Shown here: positions 23,766 to 35,980 of the stretch, piece after piece
Layout of the letters: every line of letters starts with the position of its first letter
Numbering within the stretch: the stretch's first letter is position 1
Translations under genes and position numbers: made by a program
Notes under the pieces: model-generated
What the model saw: only the letters and a program-made list of their open reading frames with translations
Told to the model about the DNA's origin: nothing
The model's database searches: none
Assembly: GCF_903992535.2 (NCBI RefSeq)
Contig: NC_052056.1
Coordinates: 67,351,892-67,415,891, forward strand
Source of the DNA: Arvicola amphibius
Taxonomy: Eukaryota; Chordata; Mammalia; Rodentia; Cricetidae
Length of the DNA: 64,000 bases
Reading direction: 5' to 3'

Positions 23766-24836
23766 TTTTTGGTCTACAGACTTTTACTGGGGTTGGTTGG
23801 GGTTGGGTTTTCTCTATATTTTTACTAATTAATTTAGTCATAGTTATTGACAAGGGTCATACATGTATACCATGTTTTCTGGTCATTCAGTCCCGGACCA
23901 CACTCATAATCTCTTCTCCCTTCACATCAATGTCCCCCACTCCCACCCCATCGCTGCTAGTTCCTTTCCCAAGATCCATCACCTTGGGTTCAATTTTGTG
24001 ACCCATTTGATTTAATCAGGGCTGACAATTATATTGGAATGATCTATTGAAACCTGGTGGGTAATCAGTTTTTCCCCTCCTCATAGAATCTATCAGCAGC
24101 AAAGAATCCAACAGTGATGGGTAGGGTCCCTGGGCTCCTCCTGCATCCATGCTGACGTTGACAAGGTCATTTCTATGTAGACCTAGATCAGGCCTGTGCT
24201 TAAGTTGCTGTGTTTGTCTAGGAGATGACATTTCACAACTGTTCCTCCCTGTCTTCTAGGCCTTGTGTTCTTACAGCTCTCTCTCTCTCTTGCAACACTG
24301 CCTGTGCCTTTAAATAGTGGGTATAAATGGGTTTTTTTTAGGATTGATCAAAGACCTATTACTTATTCTCATCACCACACAAGCCATGAGTGTCTGTACC
24401 ACCATCACTGTGAATAAAAAGCGGGGGACTTACCTGATTAATGCTGAGAATATCATGTACCTATGGGTATAAATGTAAGTATTTAAAAGACAACTACATA
24501 TTATTTACATTTGCCAAAATTAAGATTAACTTCCCTGCTAAGCTTATGATTCCTTAAAACATGGGATTTTAAGCATGTTTACAAATACCAGTTGTGGATT
24601 CTTCCATTCCCTAAGGAGCAGACCTAAAATCCAATCAGAGAGCAATTGGTTACCTCCATGAAGAAATGCCCACTATCACACAAGTGAACATATCTTATCT
24701 GACAGGTTGATCTCATAGACTGTAAGATTCACAATTAGATAAGACATTTGAAACCATCCCTCTTCAAGCTGCTTCCACAGCACCTTCTAGAACTATGAGA
24801 GCTACCTAGCCGGGAGGTATGCTCCATCTCACTTCC
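23766..24836 (-). mobile_element. Antisense LINE-1 3' UTR
   Basis: The plus strand shows cagtgatgggtagggtccct, gacctagatcaggcctgtgc, ccaatcagagagcaattggt, acaagtgaacatatcttatc and cagcaccttctagaactatg. These fit, in order, a reversed rodent L1 3' UTR. It is old and non-coding. Confidence 0.65.
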
Positions 24837-25510
24837 AGCCTGATTTATATTTTTTAACTTTAAAAAAATCTATTCTCATTTTATATGCCAAATCAATTTT
24901 GACTCCCTCCCCTCCTCCTGCTCCAGCCTCCTTCCCCCCTCCCAACTCCCATCCCACTCCCCCATCTACTCCTCAGAGATGGTAAGGCTTCCCATGGGGA
25001 GTCAACAAGTCTAGCACATTGCTTTGAGGCAGGACCAAGGCCCTCCCCCCTATATCTAGGCTGAGCAAGGTATCCTCTAGATAGAATGGGTTCCAAAAAA
25101 GAACCAGAACAAGCAGGTAGAAATAAATCCTGGTCTCACTGCCAGTGGCCCCACAATCTGCCCCAGTCATGCAACTGTCACCCACATTCAGAGGGACTAG
25201 TTTTTGTCCTATGTGGATCCCTCGCCATCAGGCTGGAGTTGGAAGGCTTCCATTAGCTCACGTAAGCTATGTCAGTGGGTATCCCCCATGGTCCTGTCCT
25301 CTCTGCCCATATTCTCACTCCTCCCTCTCTTCAACAGGATTTTGGGAGCTCAGCCCAATGCTCCACTGTGGGTCTCTGCATCTGCTTTCATTGGTTCCTG
25401 TAGGTTCTATGCTGACATTTAAGATGTTCATCGATCTGACCATAGGGCAAGGCCAGTTAAGGCACCCTGTCTACTGTTGCTTAGGGTCTTAGCTGGGGCC
25501 ATCCCAGCTT
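24837..25510 (-). mobile_element. Second antisense LINE-1 3' UTR
   Basis: It starts with a T/A-rich end and a C-rich run (ctcccatcccactcccccat). This is followed by gaggcaggaccaaggccctc, acccacattcagagggacta, gggtctctgcatctgctttc and gcaaggccagttaaggcacc, an order I recognise from a reversed rodent L1 3' UTR of another subfamily. The overlapping 115-codon frame (25145-25492) is L1-derived noise. Confidence 0.7.
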
Positions 25511-25677
25511 GATTTCTTATAAAGAGAAATGTTTGATAAACATGCATCCCAGATGTGTGGTATCTTCAGCATCAGCGTCTCATATTACTTTGGCAGGCAT
25601 CCAAGAGGAATGACAAAGACATGTATTATTTGGGCGGCAGGGGAGCTTAGGTTTTATATATGAAAAAACTGTCTATC

Positions 25678-25802
25678 TGGGCATGATGCCACAAACTTTT
25701 AATTCTGACAGTCATGTGCAGAGGTCTGTGGGTTCAATGCCAGCCTGGTCCACATAGTGAGTTAGCACACTCAGGTTACAAAGTAAGACTCTAGCTCAGA
25801 AA
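25678..25802 (+). mobile_element. Diverged B1 SINE
   Basis: gggcatgatgccacaaactt, ttaattctgacagtcatg, gccagcctggtccacatagt and gactctagctcagaaaacac correspond to B1 from left to right. It is an old copy. Confidence 0.6.
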
Positions 25803-25811
25803 ACACAGGCC

Positions 25812-25826
25812 GGGGGGGGGGGGGGG
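25812..25826 (+). repeat. G15 homopolymer
   Basis: Fifteen consecutive G directly after the B1 tail. Its length is likely unstable. Confidence 0.95.
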
Positions 25827-25849
25827 CGCTAAAAAAGCCAGAGGAAGCA

Positions 25850-26020
25850 AGTCAGTAAGCACCGTCCCTCAGTCATCTTGCTTCAGTTGCTGACTCTGGT
25901 TTCCTACCTTGGTTTCTCTTGATTGTGTGATGGATGATAGCCTTTAAGCTAGAATGACCCTTTCCCCCCGCCAAGGTGCTTCTTGTCATGGGGTTTATCA
26001 CTACAACAGAAAAGCAGCAG
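25850..26020 (+). mobile_element. 3' fragment of a MaLR LTR
   Basis: Contains agtcagtaagcaccgtccct near its start and ends with caaggtgcttcttgtcatgg, tttatcactacaacagaaaa. This is the usual 3' end of rodent MaLR LTRs (form 'gttgcttttggtcatggtgttttatcacagcaacagaa'). Confidence 0.6.
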
Positions 26021-26104
26021 AAACAATATATATTCTACAGACAAGGCAGGACACAAGACGTATTTGCTTTTCTACTTTCCTTACTTTGTTGCGGTTTTCA
26101 ATTG

Positions 26105-26240
26105 GTTGCCTTTGGTTTGCTTTGGGTTTGTTTGTAGAGAGAGTTTCACTATATAGCCTAGGCTGACCTCAAATTTGTCAATTTGCTTCGGTTTCCAGAG
26201 TGCTAGAATTGTACACATGCACAACCCACATGGCTTTTGG
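26105..26240 (-). mobile_element. B1-like SINE, reversed
   Basis: Plus-strand order is gagagagtttcactatatag, cctaggctgacctcaaattt, ttccagagtgctagaattg and catgcacaacccacatggct, a mutated reversed B1. Confidence 0.6.
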
Positions 26241-26734
26241 TGGTTGAGACGCTATTTTTATGCAAGAAGCAAAGCTTAGTATCAGTTTTACTTTTCAATA
26301 CAATGTGCAATACCTTGCTAGGAGCTTTTGGCTGTGAAGGGACACCAGATTGGTAAGAGAAGAGAAAGTTTGTTTTTCAAAGTAAGACTAATATACTTTA
26401 GAAGAGTATATGTCAAGGTAGACAGGGAGGTGAAGGCATAAGTCACAAACAATCCCACACCAGTTTGGAATTATGATTAATAGAATGGTCTTTACACATC
26501 AAGCCATCTCACTGGTCCCACACTTCTTCTGTGTTTTTGCTTTTTAATTTGGTAGTTATCTCATTCACTTTCTTATTCATGTGATGTCTGGAGAAAATTT
26601 TTGTTGGTCAAATAGAGAAGAAAAAAAATTTTTGGAGGATTTTGTTGACTGGGATTTGGGTACATGGGAACAGTATACATATTTGCAATAATGAACCTTC
26701 TTTGCTTTGTGTTTTCTGATGTTGTTTTGTTGCT

Positions 26735-26855
26735 TTGTTTTGTTTTGTGCTGTTGTTTTGAGACAGTGTAGTCCAGACTAGCATTGAACTCTCAGTCTTC
26801 CTACCACAACCTCCATAGTACAGGATCTACAATCATAGGTTTCCATGCCCGGCTA
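26735..26855 (-). mobile_element. B1-like SINE, reversed
   Basis: Plus-strand order is ttgttttgagacagtgtagt, agcattgaactctcagtctt, ctaccacaacctcc and ggtttccatgcccggct, an old reversed B1 with a small deletion. Confidence 0.6.
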
Positions 26856-27723
26856 ATTGTGAGTCTTCATTTAAGTGTCATGGGACATAATTCCATTCTG
26901 TTGTGTTTTTGTAGAGCTATATTACTTTCTTCATAAATATATTGCTTATTTCATGTTAAGCCTATTCCTACTCATTTTATGGCTATTACTTCGAATTTTA
27001 TGAGTGGGAATATTTTGGAAAAAAGGTGACCTATCTCAACCTACAGAGGAGGATAAATATCCCCTTTTGATTTTCCTAATAGTTATCAGATAGTTTCTAA
27101 TGTATTTTAAGGATACAGTATTGATAAAATGCTCCTTTCTAGTTATCTTTTTCCCCAGTCATATACTTGCTAATTTGCAATGGATGATAACAAAATAGAC
27201 CACTAGATGGCAGAGTAAGATACCTTTCTTGGATTTCACAAACTTCTGTAGACAAGAACATGATTCACAAACTCGTGTTGTTTTGTAGTTTCCAGCTTCC
27301 AAGATACACTAGTGTTGATCTTAAGATCAATAGAAAATAGAAAAATAACATGTCTGAAGTGATCATTGTGAATTATTACACTTTATTAACTTCACATCAT
27401 AAAACGCAGTGGTTGTTCTCTAATTCTCTCCCTTACTTTACTCAGAGCAGTAGAGTGTTTCTTCTTTTAGTTTACTTTTTCCTCTCTAAATCAAGTATCT
27501 TCTCCAGATATCAAAACTGCATTTGTTGATTTAAATGCTCTTTCATCCTTAAGTTTAGCATTTTTCGTAACTGATCAAGGCGTTTGGGGACTGCCTATGT
27601 TCTTTCTTCCTCCTGAGCACATAGCTAACAGGTACTCACACCCCCTTCTAAAGACCATTTAGAAAGAGCTCTTCAAGCAGCACATTGTATTTCTACGCTG
27701 GCCTATTAAATAAAGCTGGTCAA
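26856..27723. other. Unassigned stretch containing a CTCF-like motif
   Basis: AT-rich sequence with no gene recognised. The only notable element is the motif at 27200-27213. Confidence 0.4.
27200..27213 (+). promoter_or_regulatory. Predicted CTCF binding motif
   Basis: CCACTAGATGGCAG fits the first 14 positions of the CTCF core consensus CCASYAGRKGGCRSY; the 15th (A instead of C/T) does not. It lies in AT-rich unassigned sequence. It is weaker than the 13036 site. Confidence 0.5.
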
Positions 27724-27726
27724 ATC

Positions 27727-27848
27727 CATCTATCTATCTGTCTGTCTGTCTGTCTGTCTGTCTATCGATTGATCGATCGATCGATCTATCTATCTATCTA
27801 TCTATCTATCTACACATCCATCTATCGATCCATCTATCGTCTATCTAG
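27727..27848 (+). repeat. Compound TCTA/TCTG/GATC microsatellite
   Basis: About 120 bases of tetranucleotides: TCTA units, then TCTG, then a GATCGATCGATC block, then TCTA again with interruptions. The 72-codon frame here (SIYLSIYL-type peptide) is the repeat translated. Confidence 0.95.
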
Positions 27849-30524
27849 TGCAGTAGAAAAATGCCAGAGTGCAAGCTTTAGGAAAAGGCAAAATTTTCTT
27901 TAGTAAATTATTTGTGTGTATTATATATGTACATTTATATGTCATGTATGTTAGGTTGTGACTTTTAAATGTATTTCTTACTGTGAGTCATGTCCCTAAA
28001 AAGTGCAAAAGTGAAAAACAAGCTGTTGAATTTCTCAGGGTGTGTCTCCTAGTGTATTGCGGATCCTAAGGCTCCACGTCCTAAACCATTCCTGAAACCC
28101 CACATGTCATCTCTTTAGGAGCTTTTGCAGTCTCCCCTGTTCTATATGCTTCCAGGGGTGTGGAGCTTTAAACAGCACCCAAAGTTATGCAGAAATCTGA
28201 GAAACCTCAGACACTCCAAAGGTGCTGAGCTGTCTCAAGTCCTTCTACTTCTCCCAAAATAGTGAGCTTCCAATTTTCACACGGCATCCCCCGAGATCCA
28301 CGCCTGATGGTCTGAAAGTGTGGGTATGAAGTCTTGCTCTCCCACTGATGTCTACATAGATGACTCAGTCTCACTTGAGAGTGAGCACTGCTAACCTTAA
28401 CTCATCCATATTCTTTGTCCCAAATCAATCCATATCTCAAATGTCACTGTAGCAACATCATCGTCTTTCTATTACCTGGAGTACACTTCTCAAAATGAGT
28501 CTTTAGATTTGAGGATATTACATTTATCTTAAGGGGAGTCTGACTTTGGAGACTGTGTTTCTCCGGTAGGTCTGTGTGAACATCTAAGACTTCCTTGTTT
28601 GTAAAGTAGGAATTATTATAGTAGAGGTCTATTAAATCAATGCTGGAAGACCATCTCAGGCTAATAGCAAAAGTATATCAAAATTAATGATTGATTCCAA
28701 TAGTAGTAGCAAACTTATAGAAGTCAAGAGACTGCCCAGTTACCACTAATTTTCCATTTCCAATGTTCTCTAATTAAATATTTTAGGTGTTTTATCATTC
28801 TTCTAGTATTCTTAAGTATAAATATTTGAATTTTATATGAAATTATTTCTTTCTTCTTAAAGTGATGTTTCTCCTACAGTCTCCTATGGTATAGATTATA
28901 GTTAGTTGAGCAGTGTGGGTTTTTTTCTCCATCTCTCTTTTTACTAAAGAATAATTTACTTAAATACACTTCTACCAAGTAGTTCATGACTGTTGTGAAA
29001 TGAGCAGGTGCAAAGTTTGAGTTTTTTGAAAACTACTCATGAAATGAATTCAGAACATATTTTCCAATACTTGATAGCCCTTGGAAAACTTAAGTGATCT
29101 TTCTTCTCTTGCTGTTCTGGCAGGTGAACTAGAAAATGAGCCAAGAACTTTGGAAACTCTGTCCCCACTGTAGAACTGTACATTGGTAATTATCTGACAT
29201 GACTTGAAAAGTATTGATTGAAAAAAATAAAATTGAAAGGATCAAGCCTAAAATTTTTCAATTAATATTCCTACCTCAGTAAAGTTGACTCTGAAATTTA
29301 ACTTTACTGTTCTCTAAATTGTGTGTAGAATGCCTTATATATTTATCATGATATAAAGTGTGAACTACATAAAATACAGGGCAGCTAGGAAGCCTGCTAT
29401 TGGTTTGTGCTTCCACATGCTAATGGTCTAAGAAGATGTCAGTACACACTAGACTGACCCTATCGGTGGATGCACCCTGTTTACTATGGGGTTGGTTATG
29501 GTTGCTTTACATTTACTACTTCATACCTCTAACTCGCTCCAGGAAGGGATTTTAGGCCATGGCTAACACTGTTTCATTTTATGGATGTTCCAATCAAAAC
29601 AAAGAAAGAAGTAAGATGCCCAAGTTCCCTCAGAAAGACAGCAGCAGGGTGGAAATGAATTCCAAATTTCTTCATCCTCAGAATGAGATACTTGCCATAC
29701 TTGTCCTTTTCTTCCTCTTGCCTTTTCTTCTTCTCTCCTCTATCCCTCTTCCTTCCTTTCTCCTACTTTCTTTCTCTTATTGTGCTGTGTCCTCTTTCCT
29801 CCTTCTTTTATTCTACCAGGCAACTTTCCAAAGTTAGAGTCAAATGATCCTTGGCCAAGGGGTCCCAGTAGAGAAGACAGTAATACAGCAGCCAGTGAGA
29901 ACTCAGCATCTGTTAATGCTTTGTTCTCATGTTCAACATCAACTAGAGACTTAGGATAAACTCTCTAGAATGGCCTGAGTTCTATGCAACACAGACAATA
30001 AATGCTATCCACCTTGGCTTTTCCAATACTTGGGCTTTGCTGAACAGCTGGGCAAAAATCAATACTTGGCAATGAATCACAGGGCAAAACTACAGTTCCA
30101 TTAGAAATTGAGTATTTCTTCTGAACCAACATCCTCCTGGCCCTGGTTTTCCATGTCTCACCATCCCTGAGTTTAAGCAGGGTTTATGTCTTATCTTCAT
30201 CTTGTACTTGTAGAGTTCAGTAGCCTTTTATTTTTATTTTACCCTTACTTCTGTTATAAATTCATGCATCCTTAGTATGGTAAAGGTATGAATTTGATAA
30301 ATAAAATAGAGACTAAGAAGACATGTGTAATTGTTTCTATTCACTCAAAAAATTGCTTTTCTCTTTGTAGCTATATTTTAAAAGAAATAAGTTTTGTTCA
30401 TTTAAACAAATCATCTTTTAAATTATTTCAGAAAAACTTTGACAACTTTATAGAAAATGTTTTTCCCTCTTTACAAGTTGCTTGTCAGTAGGGTTTCTTA
30501 GACAACTCCAAAATAGCTTATAGG
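27849..30524. other. Unassigned non-coding stretch
   Basis: About 2.7 kb in which I identify no repeat or gene. 28040-28400 is relatively GC-balanced and unique-looking. The frame at 29559-29837 ends in a pyrimidine-rich tract and has no domain. Confidence 0.4.
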
Positions 30525-30891
30525 TGTGACAGTTTGAATGAGATGTGCCCCATAGTCTCAGTCATTTGAATACCAACCAATTGGTGTTGTTGTTTGGTGA
30601 CACTTGAGAAGCATGGTCCTACTGGGGGTAGGTGTGTTATTGGAGACGGGCTTTGAGAGTTTAAAGACCCATGCTCTTCTCATTGTGCTCTCTTTGCCTC
30701 CTGCTTGTGGCTTAAGATATGAGCTCTCAGCCTTCTGCTCCAGCTGCCATGACTGATGGTTGCCACTTCTCCTCACAGTGAGGGTGATGGACTCTTAACC
30801 ACCTGGAACTTTAAGTTCAAACAAATCATTCCTTCTTTAAGTAGCTTTGCCATCGTACTTTAACACAGCTAAAGAAATGTTAATTAATACA
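30525..30891 (+). mobile_element. ORR1-type MaLR LTR
   Basis: Runs from tgtgacagtttgaatgagat through ccatagtctcagtcatttga, gggctttgagagtttaaaga, ctctttgcctcctgcttgtg and aagtagctttgccatcgtac to taattaataca (TG...CA). Length and order fit a full ORR1-family LTR in plus orientation. Confidence 0.8.
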
Positions 30892-31478
30892 CTCAAGTAT
30901 GCTCATTGTTTTTGGTTACCATCCAGAACATGAAAATAAGACCCTACTGCTAAAAACACCACATAGGATGTAGAGAAATCAAACGGATACCTACCTGGAA
31001 ATTTCATCTCTACTGACTGGATTTCTTGGTGCTAAAGGATGCTAAGTGTGCTACTGAGGCTAAAAATCATCAAAAAGTCTTACTCAGCTGTGAAGATTGC
31101 AAGCTTCAATCATGACAAGCCTGGTGTAATAGTGGCATGTATAATATGGGAGAACCCAACTACTTTGAGACTTTTAAAGACTTCTAAGTTTTAGAAGGAT
31201 TTTTAACATTTATAGATGTGGAGATTTTAGAGATACCAGAATACTTGAAGAAACCTTGGCTATTTTAGAGAGACTTGAACTTTAAAAGAAACTTTTGGAT
31301 ACTTTAGAGAGATTGGATCTTTTAGAATATTTGAATTTTTAATGACTGTGGAAACTTACAGCTTGGAATATATTTTATATATTGTGACTTTGATATTAAT
31401 ATTACATTTTGGAAATATCAAAAAGGGAACTATTAGAAATTAACACTGTGTCTGTGTGTCAGGTTAATGAGGGGTCAG
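30892..31478 (+). other. Possible MaLR internal sequence
   Basis: Between two LTRs lies AT-rich sequence with repeated variants of 'tttagagagacttgaac' and 'ttggatactttagagag', then gtgtgtcaggttaatgaggg just before the right LTR. That last piece resembles the end of MaLR internal sequence ('tgtcaagttgacaagggg'). No gag, pol or env frame is present. Confidence 0.4.
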
Positions 31479-31863
31479 TGGTGCTGGCTAGTTTTACACC
31501 AACTTGGTACAAATGTGAATCTTTTTGAAAGAGAGAACCACAATTGAGAAAATGACCCGCCAGATGAGCCTGTGAGCAATCCCGTGGTGTATTTTCCTGA
31601 TAGATAATGCCTATGGGAGGGTACCATCTAACATGGGCAGTGTCACTCCTGGACTGGTGATTCCGGGTGCTATAAGAAAGAAGGCTGAGCAAGGCATGAG
31701 GGGAAAACCAGTAAGCAGCAGCCTTCTATGGCTTCTATGGCTTCTGTTTCAGCTCCTGCTTTGACTTCCCTGGATGACAGACTAAAACACTATATGATAA
31801 AATAAACTTTTTCCTTTCCAAGTTGCTTTTGGTTATCATGTTTATCACAGAAATACTAAAACA
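31479..31863 (+). mobile_element. MaLR-type LTR
   Basis: Contains ctagttttacaccaacttgg, ccacaattgagaaaatgacc, gccagatgagcctgtgagca, gctataagaaagaaggctga, ccagtaagcagcagccttc and a 3' end tggttatcatgtttatcaca...taaaaca. An AATAAA signal lies near 31800. A short local duplication (ggcttctat) occurs at about 31729-31748. It is a different subfamily from the LTR at 30525. Confidence 0.75.
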
Positions 31864-31865
31864 TT

Positions 31866-33822
31866 AAAGTAATGAGGAAGAAAAGGAAACAAAAGAGATA
31901 CAAATAGGAAAAGAAATCAATGTACCCTGTTTGCAAATAATACGATACTATATATGAGGCACTAAAAACTTCAGCACTTAGCTATAAGAATGAATAAATA
32001 GGTTCAGCAAAGTGGCAAGATACAAAATTAATATACAAAAATAAGTAGTCTTCCTGTTTATCAATTGCAGACATAAAAAAAAAAAAAGAATCAGTAACCC
32101 TTCCCTAAAAAGAAAGCTTGGAATAACTTAACAAAGGGAGTGGAAGACATCTACAACAAACCTTAGAGCAAGCGCTGAAGAAGCAAATTGATGACACTAA
32201 TGGAAAGACTTCCCATGCTCATGGATGAGAAGATTAACATTGTGTAATGACCATCTGCCAAAAGTAATCTATACATCAAATGCAACTTCAATCTACATAC
32301 CAGCAATATTCTTCATAGGCAATACAAAAATCTTAAAAAATTATATGGAAGCATAAAATGTACACATATAGCCAAAGTAATCTTAACAAAAATAATATAA
32401 TAGAGGCATTATCATATTAGAGCCCAAGTTATAGTATAGAGCTATAGTAATAAAAACAGCATGGTACTGGCACAAAAAAAAAAAAAACCCTGACATATAG
32501 ATCAATGAAGCTGAAAGAAGAACTAGATAGAAGTCCATTCAAACACAACTGCCTGGTTTTTGATTTTTAAAAAAACATAAGCTGGATAAAGCTTAGCATC
32601 TTCAACAAATGGTGCTGGAAATCCTGGATATTGACATATAGAAGAGCAAATCTAGATTCATATCATATATCTCATCTAATTATACAAGACTCTGAGTGGA
32701 TTAAAGACCTTGGTGTAAGTCCTGGTGCCTTGAAACTGCTAGAGCACAGTGCACACTTCATCCCATAAGCTCACCTGAAGATTTTCTGATCAGAATGCTG
32801 GTAGTACAGACAATACGGCCAACAATCAAAAAAAAGTATCGCATGGAATAAAAGCTTCTGTCTAGCAAGAAAACTTGTCAGTCAGTGAAATGAGAGGCCA
32901 CAGAATGCAGAGAATCTCTGCCAAATACCATCTGATAGCAAAAGTAACAGCTAGAATATACCAAGAATTAAACAAAAAAAAAAAAAAAAAAAAAACCTCC
33001 AAGAAAACAGCAACCCAGTTTTAAAAACAGACAATGTCACTAGACAGATAGTTTTGAAAAGAAGAGTCGGGCATGACTGAATAGCCCTTAAAAAGTGTTC
33101 AACATCTATAGCTTTCAGAGAAATGCATTAAAACTCTTAAGCTTCTATTTCTACTCAGTCAAGGTGGCGCAGAAGACAACAAACACTGGCATAGATGTGG
33201 GGAAAGGAAAAACTTTCTACAGAGTCACTGGGAGTTAAATGGATGCAGCCACTTTGAAAATCAGTCTAGTGTTCATAAAAAAAAAAAAAGTAAACCTAGA
33301 AATAGAACTACCAGGTGAACTAGTCATAAACTTCATAAGCCTGTACTCAAAAGAATTTATGTTACTGCAGACACGTTTGTATGTCCTTGTTCACTGCAGT
33401 TTCATTTGCAATAACTAAGAATTATAACCAGACTAGATATCTAGCAGGAATATACCTCAGTTTCAAAGAAAAATGAACTCATCAAACTTTCAGGTAAATG
33501 GATAGAGCTAAAGAAAAGTAATAGAGTAATGCAATGCATGTGAGGCTCAGAAAGACAAATGGCACATGACTATTTTAGTATCAACATTTTGAACCCAAAA
33601 ACCAGAAAGGGGACAAAGAGGAAGGAGCTTTGTTAGGGGATGGAAAGCAGGAGTGCATAGGTAAAATGAAGGCGGGGAGAAAATATTAGTGGTGCAAAGA
33701 TAATGGGGATGTGTGGGAGATGGGGCAGAAGAGAGAACGGGGAGGGGGTGATCAAAACAATAGGAGTGTGATAAGGCCACGTGGAAACTTAATATCTGGT
33801 AATCCAATTAAAAAACAAAAAT
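31866..33822 (+). mobile_element. 5'-truncated sense LINE-1, ORF2 end and 3' UTR
   Basis: The segment starts immediately after the LTR. It shows decayed ORF2 landmarks: acaaaattaatatacaaaaa, aaaaacagcatggtactggc (32453), caacaaatggtgctggaaat (32603), ggtaaatggatagagctaaa (33493), ending in an AATTAAAAAACAAAAA tail. Frames are interrupted many times and several A runs (32974-32995, 33277-33289) have expanded. Confidence 0.85.
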
Positions 33823-35044
33823 GAGAGTTTAGAGGCAGACACCCTACGGGGCTAGATAATTTGGGTCCTAAAAACAAACGAGTCACTAAACAAAGACACA
33901 CTTCCAGGTGAGTGCTAGTTCTCTAGAAGTGGAAGGACAAAGAAAACCTGGAAGTGCCCCAAACAAAATAGGATCTTTCCATTCCTCTTGTTCGCTCAGC
34001 AGAAGTAGTTGATACTGATGCTGAACCTCCCCTCAAAGACATACACCTTAGGGGTGAACTAGAGAAGTCAAGTCAGAGCTGTGCTAGAAGCTCCCTCTCC
34101 ACTGACTAGCTTTCATACTACCTGATGGTGCTTTGCAGCTCGTTGGAGCAAAGTCATCAACAGTTTTATCCTGCTGTGAACTCTATTAACCCACCTGCCA
34201 GACAGGATGTGTCCACTAGGCCAATAATGGTACAACCGTTACAGGGATAACCAGTAATTCGCTGGTTGAATTTGAGGTACACTTCACATATTCCAACATT
34301 ATTCATTAGTAATATGGGATCAAAATTCTCATTAATCTGAACCAGGAAAAAGTTGTTATTTTTCTACTAACCCTTAACTAAATTTTAACATGTAACTATG
34401 AGTAGTTACCAAAATATATAGTTATACTAAAAGATAAGGAGAGGAGTATATAAGAAAGTTAAGATGAAAAACCTACATTTCTCTACTGGCTTACAACATG
34501 GAATTAAATCTCTAACAAATGTTTTACAACAGGTTGCCCATAAGTTATCAGAAAGAACTATTAGTAGTGAACCGAGAGACATAGGAAAGAGGCAAAGGCA
34601 CGAATGTCAATTATAGATAAAACGTTTAAATGCTTTAAATGGTGCAATAGAGAAGAGACAGAAGAGGGAGTTGCTACCACTCCCCAAGCAAACCATCAGG
34701 AATGGGAGTGTGACAAAAAGAGATATTTGAGCCCCCACCCCAAGTAAGAGAAAATCACCTTACAAACAGTTCAGGGCTAAGTGAGAAAACTTGGCAGGAT
34801 CCACTTTGCACAAAAGTACTACGAATTGAAAGACAAGACACATTTGATGCTCTCCAAAGAGAAGTTGAGGACAAGTGGGCTGCCAAGGAGCAAAGTCTGA
34901 GGTCTATCAGGCGTTATTGGTCAGGGCAGAGCCAATAATGGGAAGTTTTTCAGTCTTTTTTCCCTCCCTTCCCCTCCTTTCCTTTCTCCACCTCCCTCCT
35001 TCATCCCTCCCTCATTTCCTTTCTCTTCTTTATTTTTTTTACTT
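33823..35044. other. Mostly unassigned; possible old L1 3' UTR at 34100-34350
   Basis: 34180-34290 (acccacctgccagacaggat, acagggataaccagtaattc) resembles part of a rodent L1 3' UTR, but I am not sure. The rest is AT-rich with no recognisable feature. 34950-35040 is pyrimidine-rich. Confidence 0.35.
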
Positions 35045-35071
35045 TGTTTTTGATTTTATGTTTTTGAAACA

Positions 35072-35136
<65 letters not shown>

Positions 35137-35260
35137 CCTCCCCAGCCTCAGCCCAGGGTAGCCTGGAAAACACCAGATTAACCTTAAATGCATGACAATA
35201 ATACCCCTACCTGCTCCTCCCAAAGGCTGGGGTTACAGACCCAAGCCATTATTTCAGGAT
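35045..35260 (-). mobile_element. B1-like SINE with an internal TC expansion
   Basis: tgtttttgaaacaaggtctc on the left and cagggtagcctggaaaacac, ccaaaggctggggttacaga on the right are the two ends of a reversed B1. Between them is the (TC)29 run, so the element is longer than normal. Confidence 0.6.
35075..35132 (+). repeat. (TC)29 microsatellite
   Basis: A perfect TC run of 58 bases. It appears to have grown from the 'ggtctctc' of a reversed B1. Confidence 0.95.
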
Positions 35261-35839
35261 TTATAGAAATTTCAGAGCTTACAGGGCTTACAGGGCATGG
35301 GGGTGGGGGGCGTTGGGGGAGTGAAACTGAACTGTATCTTTCTCCTTAGGGGACTAGCAAGTGCTAGTTGGGTGTTAGGAACTGAATAGTAGTACTCTCT
35401 TTAGAATGCCCTGATATTAAGGACTAACTTGGGATTAAGTATGAGGTGGCTGATTTCTTGGAGGACCAGCTGTCACAGCTGGGGTTGACGGAGATGTCAC
35501 AGGTCCCAGCCAGCAGAGCCTCTCAGTGTGGGGTCTTAATCTCTGGCATTCCAGCCATATGTTCTGACAGAGAGCATTTGTTTTCCTTCTAAACTGGTTC
35601 TCACTGTGTCTAGTGATAAAGACCCGTTAGACAGCTGAGCACAGATCTGGAAGCCAGAGAATTGGCTGGTCCTGGGGGACACAAAAGGAGAGAGATGAAC
35701 CCCTTACCACTTCACAGCTTTGCTTTGTTCCAAAGATGACTGCAGATCGAAGCTGCTCCAAGAACACGTGATTCCTACAGAACACAAATGGTATTAATAG
35801 GGAGCAAAGATCATGTTTAGCTCAGTTATAGTACTTGGA
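35261..35839. other. Unassigned stretch
   Basis: Begins with a doubled 'cttacagggc' and a G-rich run (35300-35321). Otherwise nothing is recognised. Confidence 0.4.
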
Positions 35840-35980
35840 CCCTCTTTGTGTCAAGCACTATGTTCCACATTATAAAAACATTAGCTCATGCTTTCCTCAA
35901 AGCAGTCCCTGGAGGTAAGAATTGCTTTTCCTCTTTTACAACTTAGAAAGCTGTGGTAGCCAGACGAGGGGTCTTCTCAA
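35840..35980 (+). mobile_element. MIR SINE
   Basis: tgtcaagcactatgttccac, acattagctcatgctttcc, gtccctggaggtaagaattg and tacaacttagaaagctg follow the central and 3' parts of MIR ('gccaggcactgtgctaag...gaggtaggtactatt...acagatgaggaaactgag'). Confidence 0.65.
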
